A stretch of DNA of 8,088 nt from contig JAUWSP010000106.1 in NCBI GenBank assembly GCA_030610025.1, positions 1-8,088 on the forward strand, read 5' to 3'. This stretch comes from Acidobacteriota bacterium. Its GTDB lineage: Bacteria > Acidobacteriota > Thermoanaerobaculia > Multivoradales > JAHEKO01. The notes below the pieces were generated by a model. The model did not search any database. It was given only the letters and a program-made list of their open reading frames with translations, and was not told the origin of the DNA. Of the stretch, positions 1-6,282 are shown piece by piece (the first letter of the stretch is position 1; each line of letters starts with the position of its first letter). The position numbers were made by a program, and so were the translations under genes.

Positions 1-9
1 CTTCAACCC

Positions 10-28
10 GTTGAGCTTTCAGCTCAAC
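10..28 (-). terminator. Hairpin around the methyltransferase stop codon, terminator-like
   Basis: A perfect 7-bp inverted repeat (GTTGAGC at 10-16, GCTCAAC at 22-28) flanks a 5-nt loop. The loop contains the TGA stop of the methyltransferase gene (19-21). No T-tract follows on the minus strand within the window, so this is at best an imperfect intrinsic terminator. It could instead protect the mRNA 3' end or be chance. Confidence 0.35.
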
Positions 29-780
29 TGGCCGTAGTACACCTGCGTGTCGTACACGATACTGACGAGGTCGTCGACTTCGAAGGCTTCGAAGATCTGG
101 CGTAGTGCCCGCAGCATGTCCGTGTGGCGGGGATGATTCGGGCCGGGAGTGTAGGAGGAGGATAGAAGGCGCGCTTTCAAGCCTTCGAAGCGGAAACTCT
201 GGTGGTTGTCGAAGGCGGCGGTGCCGACAGGCTCGCGGCCGAAGAAGGACTGGATCTTCTTGGGCCCGACCCGGGAGTGGTCCACCTTCTGATAGTCGGT
301 GCCGTAGGCGAGCAGCAGCTCCTCGTAGGCTTGTAGAAACGGGCTGCCCTGCTTTCTACGATCATTCCAGACCAGGACTACCCACCCCTGTGGTCGAAGT
401 AGCCTGGAGAACTCACGTCGCGCCGCCTGGGCCTCGAACCAGTGGAAGGCTTGACCGGCTGCCACCAGATCGACAGCAGCGTCGGGCAGTCCGGTGTCTT
501 CAGCTGTGCCGTCCAGGCTGGTGAAGAGGCGGTAGGTGGCCAGCAGGGCCTCGCCTGCCCTCCTCATCTCGAGGTTGGGCTCCACTCCGTAGACCCGACA
601 ACCACTCTCCAGGAAGAGACGGCTCAGGATGCCGGTGCCGGAGCCGATGTCGGCCACAGCCCATCCGGGAGTAAGCCCACATTCGGTCTCCAGAAGCTCT
701 ACCAACGCCTGTGGGTAGGAAGGCCGGGAGCGGACGTAGCTCTCGACACGACGGCCGAATCGTTCCGTGGGTCTTGTCAT
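19..780 (-). CDS. Class I SAM-dependent methyltransferase (Methyltransf_11-like)
   Basis: This 253-residue protein should transfer a methyl group from S-adenosylmethionine to an unidentified acceptor in the cytoplasm. The Rossmann-fold motif I is clear (VADIGSGTG, residues 42-50). It is followed by an acidic ribose-binding position in VYGVEPN (Glu67), the DLVAAGQAFHWF segment (about 103-114), and a late strand GWVVLVWND (131-139). The AFHWF signature and the C-terminal part with SSSYTPGP are typical of a widespread uncharacterised bacterial methyltransferase family. Length fits a complete single-domain enzyme. There is no signal peptide or membrane segment. The ATG is preceded by only a weak purine run (AGG), but the N-terminal RFGRRVESYVRSRPSYP is family-like, which supports this start. 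It lies 84 bp downstream of the PilZ gene on the same strand. The family is secure; the substrate cannot be named. Confidence 0.93.
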   Translation of the reverse strand: MTRPTERFGRRVESYVRSRPSYPQALVELLETECGLTPGWAVADIGSGTGILSRLFLESGCRVYGVEPNLEMRRAGEALLATYRLFTSLDGTAEDTGLPDAAVDLVAAGQAFHWFEAQAARREFSRLLRPQGWVVLVWNDRRKQGSPFLQAYEELLLAYGTDYQKVDHSRVGPKKIQSFFGREPVGTAAFDNHQSFRFEGLKARLLSSSYTPGPNHPRHTDMLRALRQIFEAFEVDDLVSIVYDTQVYYGQLS

Positions 781-864
781 GGTACCTGCTTTGGATAAGC
801 TTCCACCGCCACTCCGCGATGCGCTGGCGTTGCAGCAGCCGGCCGCCCTGTACCTGGTACGGCT

Positions 865-1212
865 TCAGGTGTTCGACCTGGCCAGTACGACCTCTAGAGC
901 CTCGACGTCCTCCGGCGTCAGGTCGAGGAACTGGAGCCCGATGTCGTAGGACGCCGGCGCTTCATCGGGTAGCTCCTGGAGCCAGACCACCTCGGCCAAG
1001 AAGGTCAGGGTCGACTCATCAGGGAGCTTCAACTCGATCTCGAGCCGATGCCCGGGATTCATCGGATCATCGCTGTAGACCCGAACGCCGCCCAGACCCA
1101 GGTCGATGGGTTGACCACCCCTCGCGGCCAGAGGCCCCACAGGCCGACAGTAGACCGGCGCCCGCAGCCGAGGGTAGCGCCTTCTCTCTTGGCGTTTCGT
1201 GTCGTCAGTCAA
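865..1212 (-). CDS. Small PilZ-domain protein, possible c-di-GMP effector
   Basis: This 115-residue stand-alone PilZ domain is of the type that binds cyclic di-GMP and relays it to partner proteins. The N-terminal RxxxR motif is present (R11 to R15 in RRRYPRLRAP). The second motif, normally (D/N)xSxxG, reads DLGLGG at residues 37-42, so the usual serine is glycine. The remainder is strand-rich (RLEIELKLPD, LTFLAEVVWLQ, YDIGLQFLDL) as expected for the PilZ barrel, and a C-terminal helix TPEDVEALEVVLA follows. The start is TTG, chosen because GGAG sits 8 nt upstream and the domain begins immediately after it; no ATG gives a full domain. It lies 91 bp downstream of argS. Family assignment is strong. 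Actual nucleotide binding is uncertain because of the substituted motif. Confidence 0.85.
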   Translation of the reverse strand: MTDDTKRQERRRYPRLRAPVYCRPVGPLAARGGQPIDLGLGGVRVYSDDPMNPGHRLEIELKLPDESTLTFLAEVVWLQELPDEAPASYDIGLQFLDLTPEDVEALEVVLARSNT

Positions 1213-1277
1213 CGTCTCAACTCCGTCCTTCCCCTTCGAGTCAGGAAGAGCTTACCACCTGCGCTCGAAGCTGCGGC

Positions 1278-1295
1278 GTGGCCCTTCAGGGCCAC
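1278..1295 (-). terminator. Candidate argS terminator hairpin
   Basis: A perfect 7-bp stem (GTGGCCC 1278-1284, GGGCCAC 1289-1295) closes a 4-nt loop. It begins about 9 nt beyond the argS TAG stop on the minus strand. No uridine run follows, so termination strength is doubtful. Position and stem quality are the only support. Confidence 0.4.
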
Positions 1296-1303
1296 ACTGC
1301 GAG

Positions 1304-3229
1304 CTACATTCTGTCGGGGAGGGGTAGGCCCAGAAGATCGCTCAGCACCGTCAGCCCCTCGACAAACACCTGCATCGTTGCGAGTCGGGCACTGCGTACC
1401 GCGACATCCTGTTCCTGCAGGATGGGGTGCTTGTGATAGATGGCGTGGAACTTCTGTGCCAGCTCGAGAGCGTGCCGAGCCAGTAGGGAAAGCTCCAGCG
1501 TGTCCCCGGCAGCCTCCGTCTTCTGTGGAATCAGAGCGACCGCCAGAATCAGATCCCAGAGGTCGTCGGCCCAGACCTCCGGCGGCAGGGCGGCGACCTC
1601 GGCGGGTGACACCTGAGTGGGAAGACCGGCTTCGCCGAGGCGGCGGCTGATATTGAGTGCTCTGACTGCGGAATACTGCAAATAGGGGCCAGAATCGCCT
1701 TCGAAGCTCAGTGCTTCGTCGAGGTCGAAGGCGATGACTCGATTGGTGGTGGCCTTGACCATGAAGAAGCGCAGAGCGGCGATCGCGATCTGGTGCGCCA
1801 GGATGTCGAGAGCTTCGGGGCTCATCTCACGATTGCGTAGGCTGATCTCCTCCCGGCTCTTGGCTTCGAGCTGGTCGATCAGGTCGTCGGCCTTGACCCC
1901 GATTCCCTTGCGTCCCGACATCTCGAGGTTACCTGCCGCCTCTTCGCTGTCGTCTTCGAGAAATCCGAACTGACGGGCAGTCGCCGGCGAGAGGGTCACC
2001 ATTTCGTAGGCGAAGTGGATCGACTGCCTGGCCTGCTCGTCGTAATCGAGTGCTTCGAGCCCGGCCTTGACGATCTTCTGAAGATAGCTCTGGCGGATGT
2101 CGATCACATTGATTACGCGGTCCGCCTGGCCAAAAGACGGGTGCTCTGGCTCGCCGTCCACGGTGGTCTCCCAGATGTCTTCCGCCCGCCAGAACCGGTA
2201 CTGGAAATCCTTGTCGAGCAAGCCAAACTTCCACAGCTGGTAAGCGATGTCCTTGCCCACGTAGGTTACGGTACCGTCGGATCGCACGATTACCTTGTCG
2301 GGGTCTTCGAGACCCGCGAACTCCTCGCTTTCGGACAGCGGCATGACCCAGCAACCCGCGTTCTTGCCGTCGTCCTCGAGATGCACGGAGCCGGCCGATT
2401 TGAGCTGCTCGAAAGCCTCGGAAAAGAAATCGAGGCCCAGCACCGCCCCCTCGTGGGTCAACAGATCGTAGGCTATGGCCAGTCGTCGCATCGTCGCCAG
2501 ATGGCGGCTGACGACGCGGCGTGAAATGAGCCGCCCCATCTCGGCGCGAGGTCCGCTACCGTGCTCGAGCTCTCGCAAGGTCTGGCGGCGGAGCTCTTGA
2601 TTCTGGGGGTCTTCCTCGTACCACCTGCCGACTTCGGCGTAGAGGTCCCAGCAGTAGTAGTCGAAGGGCTCGGGGAGGGCAGCGACCGCCTCGAGGGTCA
2701 TCTTTCGAAGGTCGATGAAGCCGACGACGACGTCGGCCAGCTGCACACCTGTGTCGTCGATGTAGTTCTCCACTTCGACGGTATGTCCCAAGGCTCTCAG
2801 GACCTTGCTCAGCACATCCCCGAGGACAGCATTGCGAAGATGACCGATGTGGGCTGCCTTGTTGGGATTGATATTGGTGTGCTCGAGTACGATCCTGTCA
2901 CCGGCGCCGGCCTCGGGCTGGATCAGGGGCTCGGAGAGAAGCTGCCCAGCCACCAGACCCCGGTCGAGAAAGAAGTTGAGATAACCGGCTCCCTCGACCC
3001 GGAGATCCCGAACAAAGACCGGAGACGGAAAGTCAGCCGCCAGCTCTTCGGCGATTGCTCTCGGATTGCGCTTCAGGATGCGAGCCAGGTGCAGCGCGGC
3101 GGGATATGCGAGATCTCCCAACTCCCGGCGCGGTGGAACCTCGACAATTGGCTCGTATTCGACTCCGAAGAGGGTCTCGATTCTGTCGGCCAGCAGGCGC
3201 GAGAGCTCGCTCTTGAAGTCGCTCAGCAT
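1304..3229 (-). CDS. argS: Arginyl-tRNA synthetase
   Basis: This class Ia aminoacyl-tRNA synthetase charges tRNA-Arg with arginine using ATP in the cytoplasm. An N-terminal Arg-tRNA synthetase domain has the conserved GDLAYPAALHLAR (38-50) and VEGAGYLNFFL (78-88). The catalytic domain follows, with NPNKAAHIGHLRNAVLGD: HIGH at 127-130 and a lysine at 124. ENYIDDTGVQ (154-163) and RSDGTVTYVGKDIAYQL (316-332) are also family hallmarks. The KMSKS loop is degenerate, MSGRKG at 437-442. The C-terminal DALR anticodon-binding domain starts near GPYLQYSAVRALNISRR (514-530) and ends in the typical LGLPLPDRM. At 641 residues it is longer than the usual 550-590. The extra length lies partly between FGLLDKDF and VINVIDIRQ and partly before the MSGRKG loop. 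The ATG has no strong Shine-Dalgarno sequence. The divergent neighbour is a macro-domain gene. Confidence 0.97.
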   Translation of the reverse strand: MLSDFKSELSRLLADRIETLFGVEYEPIVEVPPRRELGDLAYPAALHLARILKRNPRAIAEELAADFPSPVFVRDLRVEGAGYLNFFLDRGLVAGQLLSEPLIQPEAGAGDRIVLEHTNINPNKAAHIGHLRNAVLGDVLSKVLRALGHTVEVENYIDDTGVQLADVVVGFIDLRKMTLEAVAALPEPFDYYCWDLYAEVGRWYEEDPQNQELRRQTLRELEHGSGPRAEMGRLISRRVVSRHLATMRRLAIAYDLLTHEGAVLGLDFFSEAFEQLKSAGSVHLEDDGKNAGCWVMPLSESEEFAGLEDPDKVIVRSDGTVTYVGKDIAYQLWKFGLLDKDFQYRFWRAEDIWETTVDGEPEHPSFGQADRVINVIDIRQSYLQKIVKAGLEALDYDEQARQSIHFAYEMVTLSPATARQFGFLEDDSEEAAGNLEMSGRKGIGVKADDLIDQLEAKSREEISLRNREMSPEALDILAHQIAIAALRFFMVKATTNRVIAFDLDEALSFEGDSGPYLQYSAVRALNISRRLGEAGLPTQVSPAEVAALPPEVWADDLWDLILAVALIPQKTEAAGDTLELSLLARHALELAQKFHAIYHKHPILQEQDVAVRSARLATMQVFVEGLTVLSDLLGLPLPDRM

Positions 3230-3269
3230 GGCCAGCGGAGTCTACATCAAGTGGCCCGGGAGTCGGGCT

Positions 3270-3278
3270 TGATATGAT
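3270..3278 (+). promoter_or_regulatory. Putative extended -10 promoter for the macro-domain gene
   Basis: TGATATGAT fits the extended -10 pattern TGnTATAAT with one mismatch in the hexamer (TATGAT, 3273-3278). No good -35 box is seen, which extended -10 promoters can tolerate. It predicts a start of transcription near 3285 and a leader of about 30 nt before the ATG at 3314. It lies in the 84-bp divergent spacer that must also serve argS on the other strand. Confidence 0.35.
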
Positions 3279-3313
3279 CAGGCGTCTCCTGAACATCGAG
3301 GAGAGGATTGCGA

Positions 3314-3868
3314 ATGGCCAAGAAGACCCAAAAGAACCTGATCTCCATCCAACTGAATGGAACCCGTCTCGAGCTCCTGGAGGGAGATATCACCAAGCTC
3401 GTTCTGGAAGCGATCGTCAATCCGGCCAACGAGAAGCTCGAACTGGGGACGGGTGTAGCTGGTGCGATTCAAGAGAAGGGTGGTCCTTCGATTCAAAAGG
3501 AGTGCGATCGAATTGGCGGGACCGCCGTGGGTACCGCCGTCATTACAGGTGCGGGAGACCTGCCGATCAAGCACGTCATCCATGCCGTCGGTCCGCGTAT
3601 GGGCGATGGAGACGAGGATCGCAAGCTGGCCTCCGCGGTGCGCGCCTCGCTGGCCCTGGCCGACCGACATGGGCTCAAGTCGATTGCGATTCCCGCCATT
3701 TCGACGGGGAATTTCGGATTTCCGGTAAACCGTTGTGCCCGGGTCACACTGACCGAGATCCACCGCTATCTCCAGGGGGGAACGAAGCTCGAGAGAGTCG
3801 TGGTCTGCCTCTTCGACAAGGAGACCTTCACGATCTTTCGCAATGAGCTTCGTAGGGGCTTCCGGTAG
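3314..3868 (+). CDS. Macro-domain protein (ADP-ribose binding, AF1521-like)
   Basis: This 184-residue stand-alone macro domain belongs to a family that binds ADP-ribose. Many members hydrolyse O-acetyl-ADP-ribose or remove mono-ADP-ribose from proteins. Seen in order: LLEGDITKL (21-29), IVNPANEKLELGTGVAGAI (34-52) forming the adenosine and ribose contacts, AVGTAVITGAGDLPIKHVIHAVGP (71-94 region), and IPAISTGNFGFP (126-137), the diphosphate loop. An in-frame TTG two codons upstream (3308) is possible. The ATG at 3314 is preferred because GAGGAGAGG (3298-3306) is well spaced for it. It is the only plus-strand gene between two long minus-strand genes, divergent from argS and ending 3 bp from the apgM stop, so no separate terminator fits between them. 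There is no adjacent toxin or sirtuin partner. The fold is secure; the enzymatic activity is inferred. Confidence 0.93.
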   Translation: MAKKTQKNLISIQLNGTRLELLEGDITKLVLEAIVNPANEKLELGTGVAGAIQEKGGPSIQKECDRIGGTAVGTAVITGAGDLPIKHVIHAVGPRMGDGDEDRKLASAVRASLALADRHGLKSIAIPAISTGNFGFPVNRCARVTLTEIHRYLQGGTKLERVVVCLFDKETFTIFRNELRRGFR

Positions 3869-3871
3869 GGC

Positions 3872-5089
3872 TCAAGCACCGAACTTCGCCAAGCGCCCTG
3901 CGTTGGCGAGAAGTAATCCCATCAATTCACTAGCGGGAAGCGTGCCCAGGTGGCCCAGGGTGGCGACAGCCTCGGTGAACTCCTGGCAGTCGTCCACAAA
4001 GCAGACGGGAGAGTGCACCAATAGGGGTACCGGGTGCCAGCTGTGGGCGGCTAGCGGTGCTGGTGTGGAGTGGTCGCCCGTGATGGCCAAGACTGTGGGC
4101 TCCAGGGCGAGCAGTTCCGGAAGGGCTGCGTCCACTTGCTCCAGCACCTCGATCTTGGCCTTCAGATTGCCGTCTTCACCGGCCTTGTCGGCCTGCTTGA
4201 CATGCAGGAAGAAGAAATCGAACCGAGACCAGTTCTCCCTGACCGTGGGGACGATTTCGTGGAAATACTTGCCGCAGGGAACCACTTCCATGCCGCAGGC
4301 GCCGGCGACTCCCCTGTAGAGCGGGTAGCCGGCGAAGGCGCCCGCTCGGAGCTTGTAGAGATCGGGGAATTGGGGAAGATGGGGTAGCTGGGCGACCCCC
4401 CGTAGCAACACTGTATTCGCCCTCGGCTCGTTTGCGATCACCCCGTTCATCCGGGCGATGATCTTGGCGAGAAGCTCGGCGGTCGGCTCGGCTTCGGGTG
4501 TTCTCGGCTGCGGCGCGAGAGGTGGTACTCCAATCTTCTGGGGATCGGTGTCAGCCACATCCGCCGAGTACCCGCCGCCGCGGAGAATCAGCACGAAGCG
4601 GTGCTCTTCACCGGCAACGATCTCGACGTTGGCCTCTTCGAACGAGCTCAAGTCCGCCTGCAGTGAATCCACCAACCGCTGGCACTCGGAGGTCGGAATG
4701 CGACCGGCACGGCGATCGGTGAGGTTGCCATCGGCGTCCATTGTCGCGAAGTTCCCACGTGCTGCGAGATCCGCCCGACCCATCTTCAGACCGAGCCCCA
4801 GGGCCTCCAGAACACCCCGGCCGATATCCGCCTCGGGATCGGTCGGATCGTAGCCGAACAGGGAGAGATGTCCGGGGCCACTGCCGGGTGTGACTCCTGT
4901 GGCTACCGGGACGGTTCGACCGAGAGCGGAGCCTCGGGCCAGGGCGTCCATGTTGGGAAGCTCGGCCCGGTCGAGGGCTGTCATGGGCTGATCCGCGCTG
5001 CGAATATCGCCGACGCCGTCCAGAACCAGCAGGACAATTCGAGTGTCGTTTTCAATCGCCAGACGAGCCAGCAGGTCGATGTGGTTCAT
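3872..5089 (-). CDS. apgM: 2,3-bisphosphoglycerate-independent phosphoglycerate mutase, archaeal type
   Basis: This enzyme interconverts 3-phosphoglycerate and 2-phosphoglycerate in lower glycolysis and gluconeogenesis. It belongs to the alkaline phosphatase superfamily, metal dependent. The 405-residue protein has LLVLDGVGD (Asp24, metal), the nucleophile region GVTPGSGPGHLSLFGYDP (Ser70 the likely nucleophile), RRAGRIPTSE (127-136), HVKQADKAGEDGN (296-308) and the metal motif ITGDHSTP (Asp339, His340) with HSWHPVP (His352). The reading frame stays open upstream to 5257. The ATG at 5089 is chosen because GGAG sits 6 nt before it and the family length is about 400; the extra 56 residues upstream are arginine- and cysteine-rich and unlike the family. 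It lies 56 bp after the 140-residue gene, probably in the same operon. A position that is usually His in DxxxH is Glu305 here. Confidence 0.93.
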   Translation of the reverse strand: MNHIDLLARLAIENDTRIVLLVLDGVGDIRSADQPMTALDRAELPNMDALARGSALGRTVPVATGVTPGSGPGHLSLFGYDPTDPEADIGRGVLEALGLGLKMGRADLAARGNFATMDADGNLTDRRAGRIPTSECQRLVDSLQADLSSFEEANVEIVAGEEHRFVLILRGGGYSADVADTDPQKIGVPPLAPQPRTPEAEPTAELLAKIIARMNGVIANEPRANTVLLRGVAQLPHLPQFPDLYKLRAGAFAGYPLYRGVAGACGMEVVPCGKYFHEIVPTVRENWSRFDFFFLHVKQADKAGEDGNLKAKIEVLEQVDAALPELLALEPTVLAITGDHSTPAPLAAHSWHPVPLLVHSPVCFVDDCQEFTEAVATLGHLGTLPASELMGLLLANAGRLAKFGA

Positions 5090-5145
5090 GGCAGGCTCCG
5101 AGCTACGGTCGCTTTCGGTGTCGGGTGCGGCGTCAGGACAAAAGG

Positions 5146-5568
5146 TCAGGCTACAAAGTAGGCCGTGGAACGAATCTGCAAACGGGCGCGAGGATGGAAG
5201 CCGCCTCCAGCGAGAGCAAAGGCGCTCTTGGAGGCGAAAACAGGCAGGACCAGCCAACCGTCGAACGAGTTACCCGGTTCGTAGGGTGGTACGACCGGCT
5301 CGATCTCCGCCAACTTGTACCAATGCTCCTCTTTGGTGTCGAACCAGCCTCGAACCTCGACATAGGTTCTATCGAGGTCGATGGTGCGGCGATTCGAGGG
5401 GTACCAAAGAGACATCAGTAGGCGTGTTTCGTCGAAAGTGCCGGTTGGTAGGTGGCTCCGTCCGTCGACCTGCAGCGGATACCAGAAACTCCCACTGCTA
5501 TCCGTGGCGAAGATCTCGGGCGTAGGGTCGAAATGGACCTGTTTCGGTTTCGCCTGGGGTGCGCTCAT
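5146..5568 (-). CDS. Conserved-looking hypothetical protein, 140 residues, translationally coupled to the aldolase
   Basis: I do not recognise this protein. It is acidic to neutral and rich in aromatic residues and short alternating strands (GSFWYPLQV, TRLLMSLWYPSN, YVEVRGWFDT, WYKLAEIEPVVPPYE, FDGWLVLPVF, ARLQIRSTAYFV). This suggests a small all-beta fold. There is no signal peptide, transmembrane segment or cysteine, so it is likely cytosolic. Its ATG overlaps the aldolase TGA by one base (TGATG). A strong AGGAG lies 5 nt upstream inside the aldolase gene (5574-5578), a classic sign of translational coupling. apgM follows 56 bp downstream. Coupling suggests production in step with the aldolase, but no function can be named. 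It is supported as real by the Shine-Dalgarno sequence, the overlap and the protein-like composition. Confidence 0.8.
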   Translation of the reverse strand: MSAPQAKPKQVHFDPTPEIFATDSSGSFWYPLQVDGRSHLPTGTFDETRLLMSLWYPSNRRTIDLDRTYVEVRGWFDTKEEHWYKLAEIEPVVPPYEPGNSFDGWLVLPVFASKSAFALAGGGFHPRARLQIRSTAYFVA

Positions 5569-6218
5569 CAGGACTCCTGTCCCCTCGCCAGCCTCAGCGC
5601 GCGGGCGATTGTCTGTTGGGTGCCCTGTTCATCGTTGCCGAGCAGAGGAGTGCCTATCCCGAAGGCCGAGGCTCCAGCGGCCCGATAGGCGGGAATCTCT
5701 TCGACGGAGAAGCCACCTGCGGCCAGCATCGGTATGTCGTCCAGGGGCCCGCGAATCGCCGCCAGGTAGGCTGCCCCTCCAACGGGTGGCAGGGGATAGA
5801 CCTTCACGATATCCGCACCCAGGTCGCGTGCTTCGACAATCTCGGTACAGGTGAGGGCTCCGAGGACCAGATAGGCGCCCGCTCGGCGGGCGACCGCGCT
5901 CACGACCGAGCTGACATTGGGTGAGACCAGGAACTCGGCACCAGACTCGACTGCCGCTTCGGCGCGTGACAGGTCGGTTACGGTTCCCATGCCGACCCAG
6001 GGGGGGCCTGCCTCCGGACGCCCGGCCAGCAACTCGCCGACCAGGTCCAGGGCGCCTGGAACCGAGAAGGTAACCTCGATCAACTCGATCCCATTGGCCA
6101 GGAACAGCTCCGCCTGACGCCGGGCTTCGCCTGAGCTGGAGGTGCGAACAACCCCGACGATCGGTGTCTCTGCCAGCGATCTCGCGACCAGCGCTCGAGT
6201 GTCTCTTGGCTCACTCAT
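5568..6218 (-). CDS. KDPG/KHG-type class I aldolase (Eda-like)
   Basis: This 216-residue TIM-barrel aldolase is of the 2-keto-3-deoxy-6-phosphogluconate / 4-hydroxy-2-oxoglutarate family. The family splits 2-keto-3-deoxy acids to pyruvate plus an aldehyde through a lysine Schiff base. The family features are IELIEVTFS (Glu48, general acid/base), MGTVTDL (Thr79), FLVSP (Pro100), GADIVKVYP (Schiff-base Lys139) and AAGGFSVEEIPAYRAAGASAFGIG (166 onward). Relative to E. coli Eda, the phosphate-side arginine after EVT is Ser52, and the PTGG loop reads AAGG, losing a conserved threonine. Length matches Eda (about 213). The ATG lacks a clear Shine-Dalgarno sequence. TGATACACT upstream on the minus strand could be a weak extended -10 with an almost leaderless start. 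The gene sits 64 bp after trmJ and overlaps the next gene by one base. The fold is secure, the physiological substrate open. Confidence 0.9.
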   Translation of the reverse strand: MSEPRDTRALVARSLAETPIVGVVRTSSSGEARRQAELFLANGIELIEVTFSVPGALDLVGELLAGRPEAGPPWVGMGTVTDLSRAEAAVESGAEFLVSPNVSSVVSAVARRAGAYLVLGALTCTEIVEARDLGADIVKVYPLPPVGGAAYLAAIRGPLDDIPMLAAGGFSVEEIPAYRAAGASAFGIGTPLLGNDEQGTQQTIARALRLARGQES

Positions 6219-6282
6219 AGGGCGGTGCAGTGTATCACCGTGGATATGGCTGGCGGCTCTTGCCCTTGGACGAGGTCGGTGT

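Noticed and set aside
850..860. GTACCTGGTAC inverted repeat beyond the PilZ stop
   Set aside because: Only 5-bp arms with a 1-base centre and no T-tract. Too weak to call a terminator or operator.
2015..3277. Long plus-strand open frames opposite argS
   Set aside because: Antisense shadows of a gene with a complete, motif-rich protein. Their products lack domains.
5090..5257. N-terminal 56-residue extension of ApgM or a targeting peptide
   Set aside because: Arginine- and cysteine-rich and unlike the family, while a good GGAG precedes the internal ATG at 5089. It also overlaps the end of the upstream gene.
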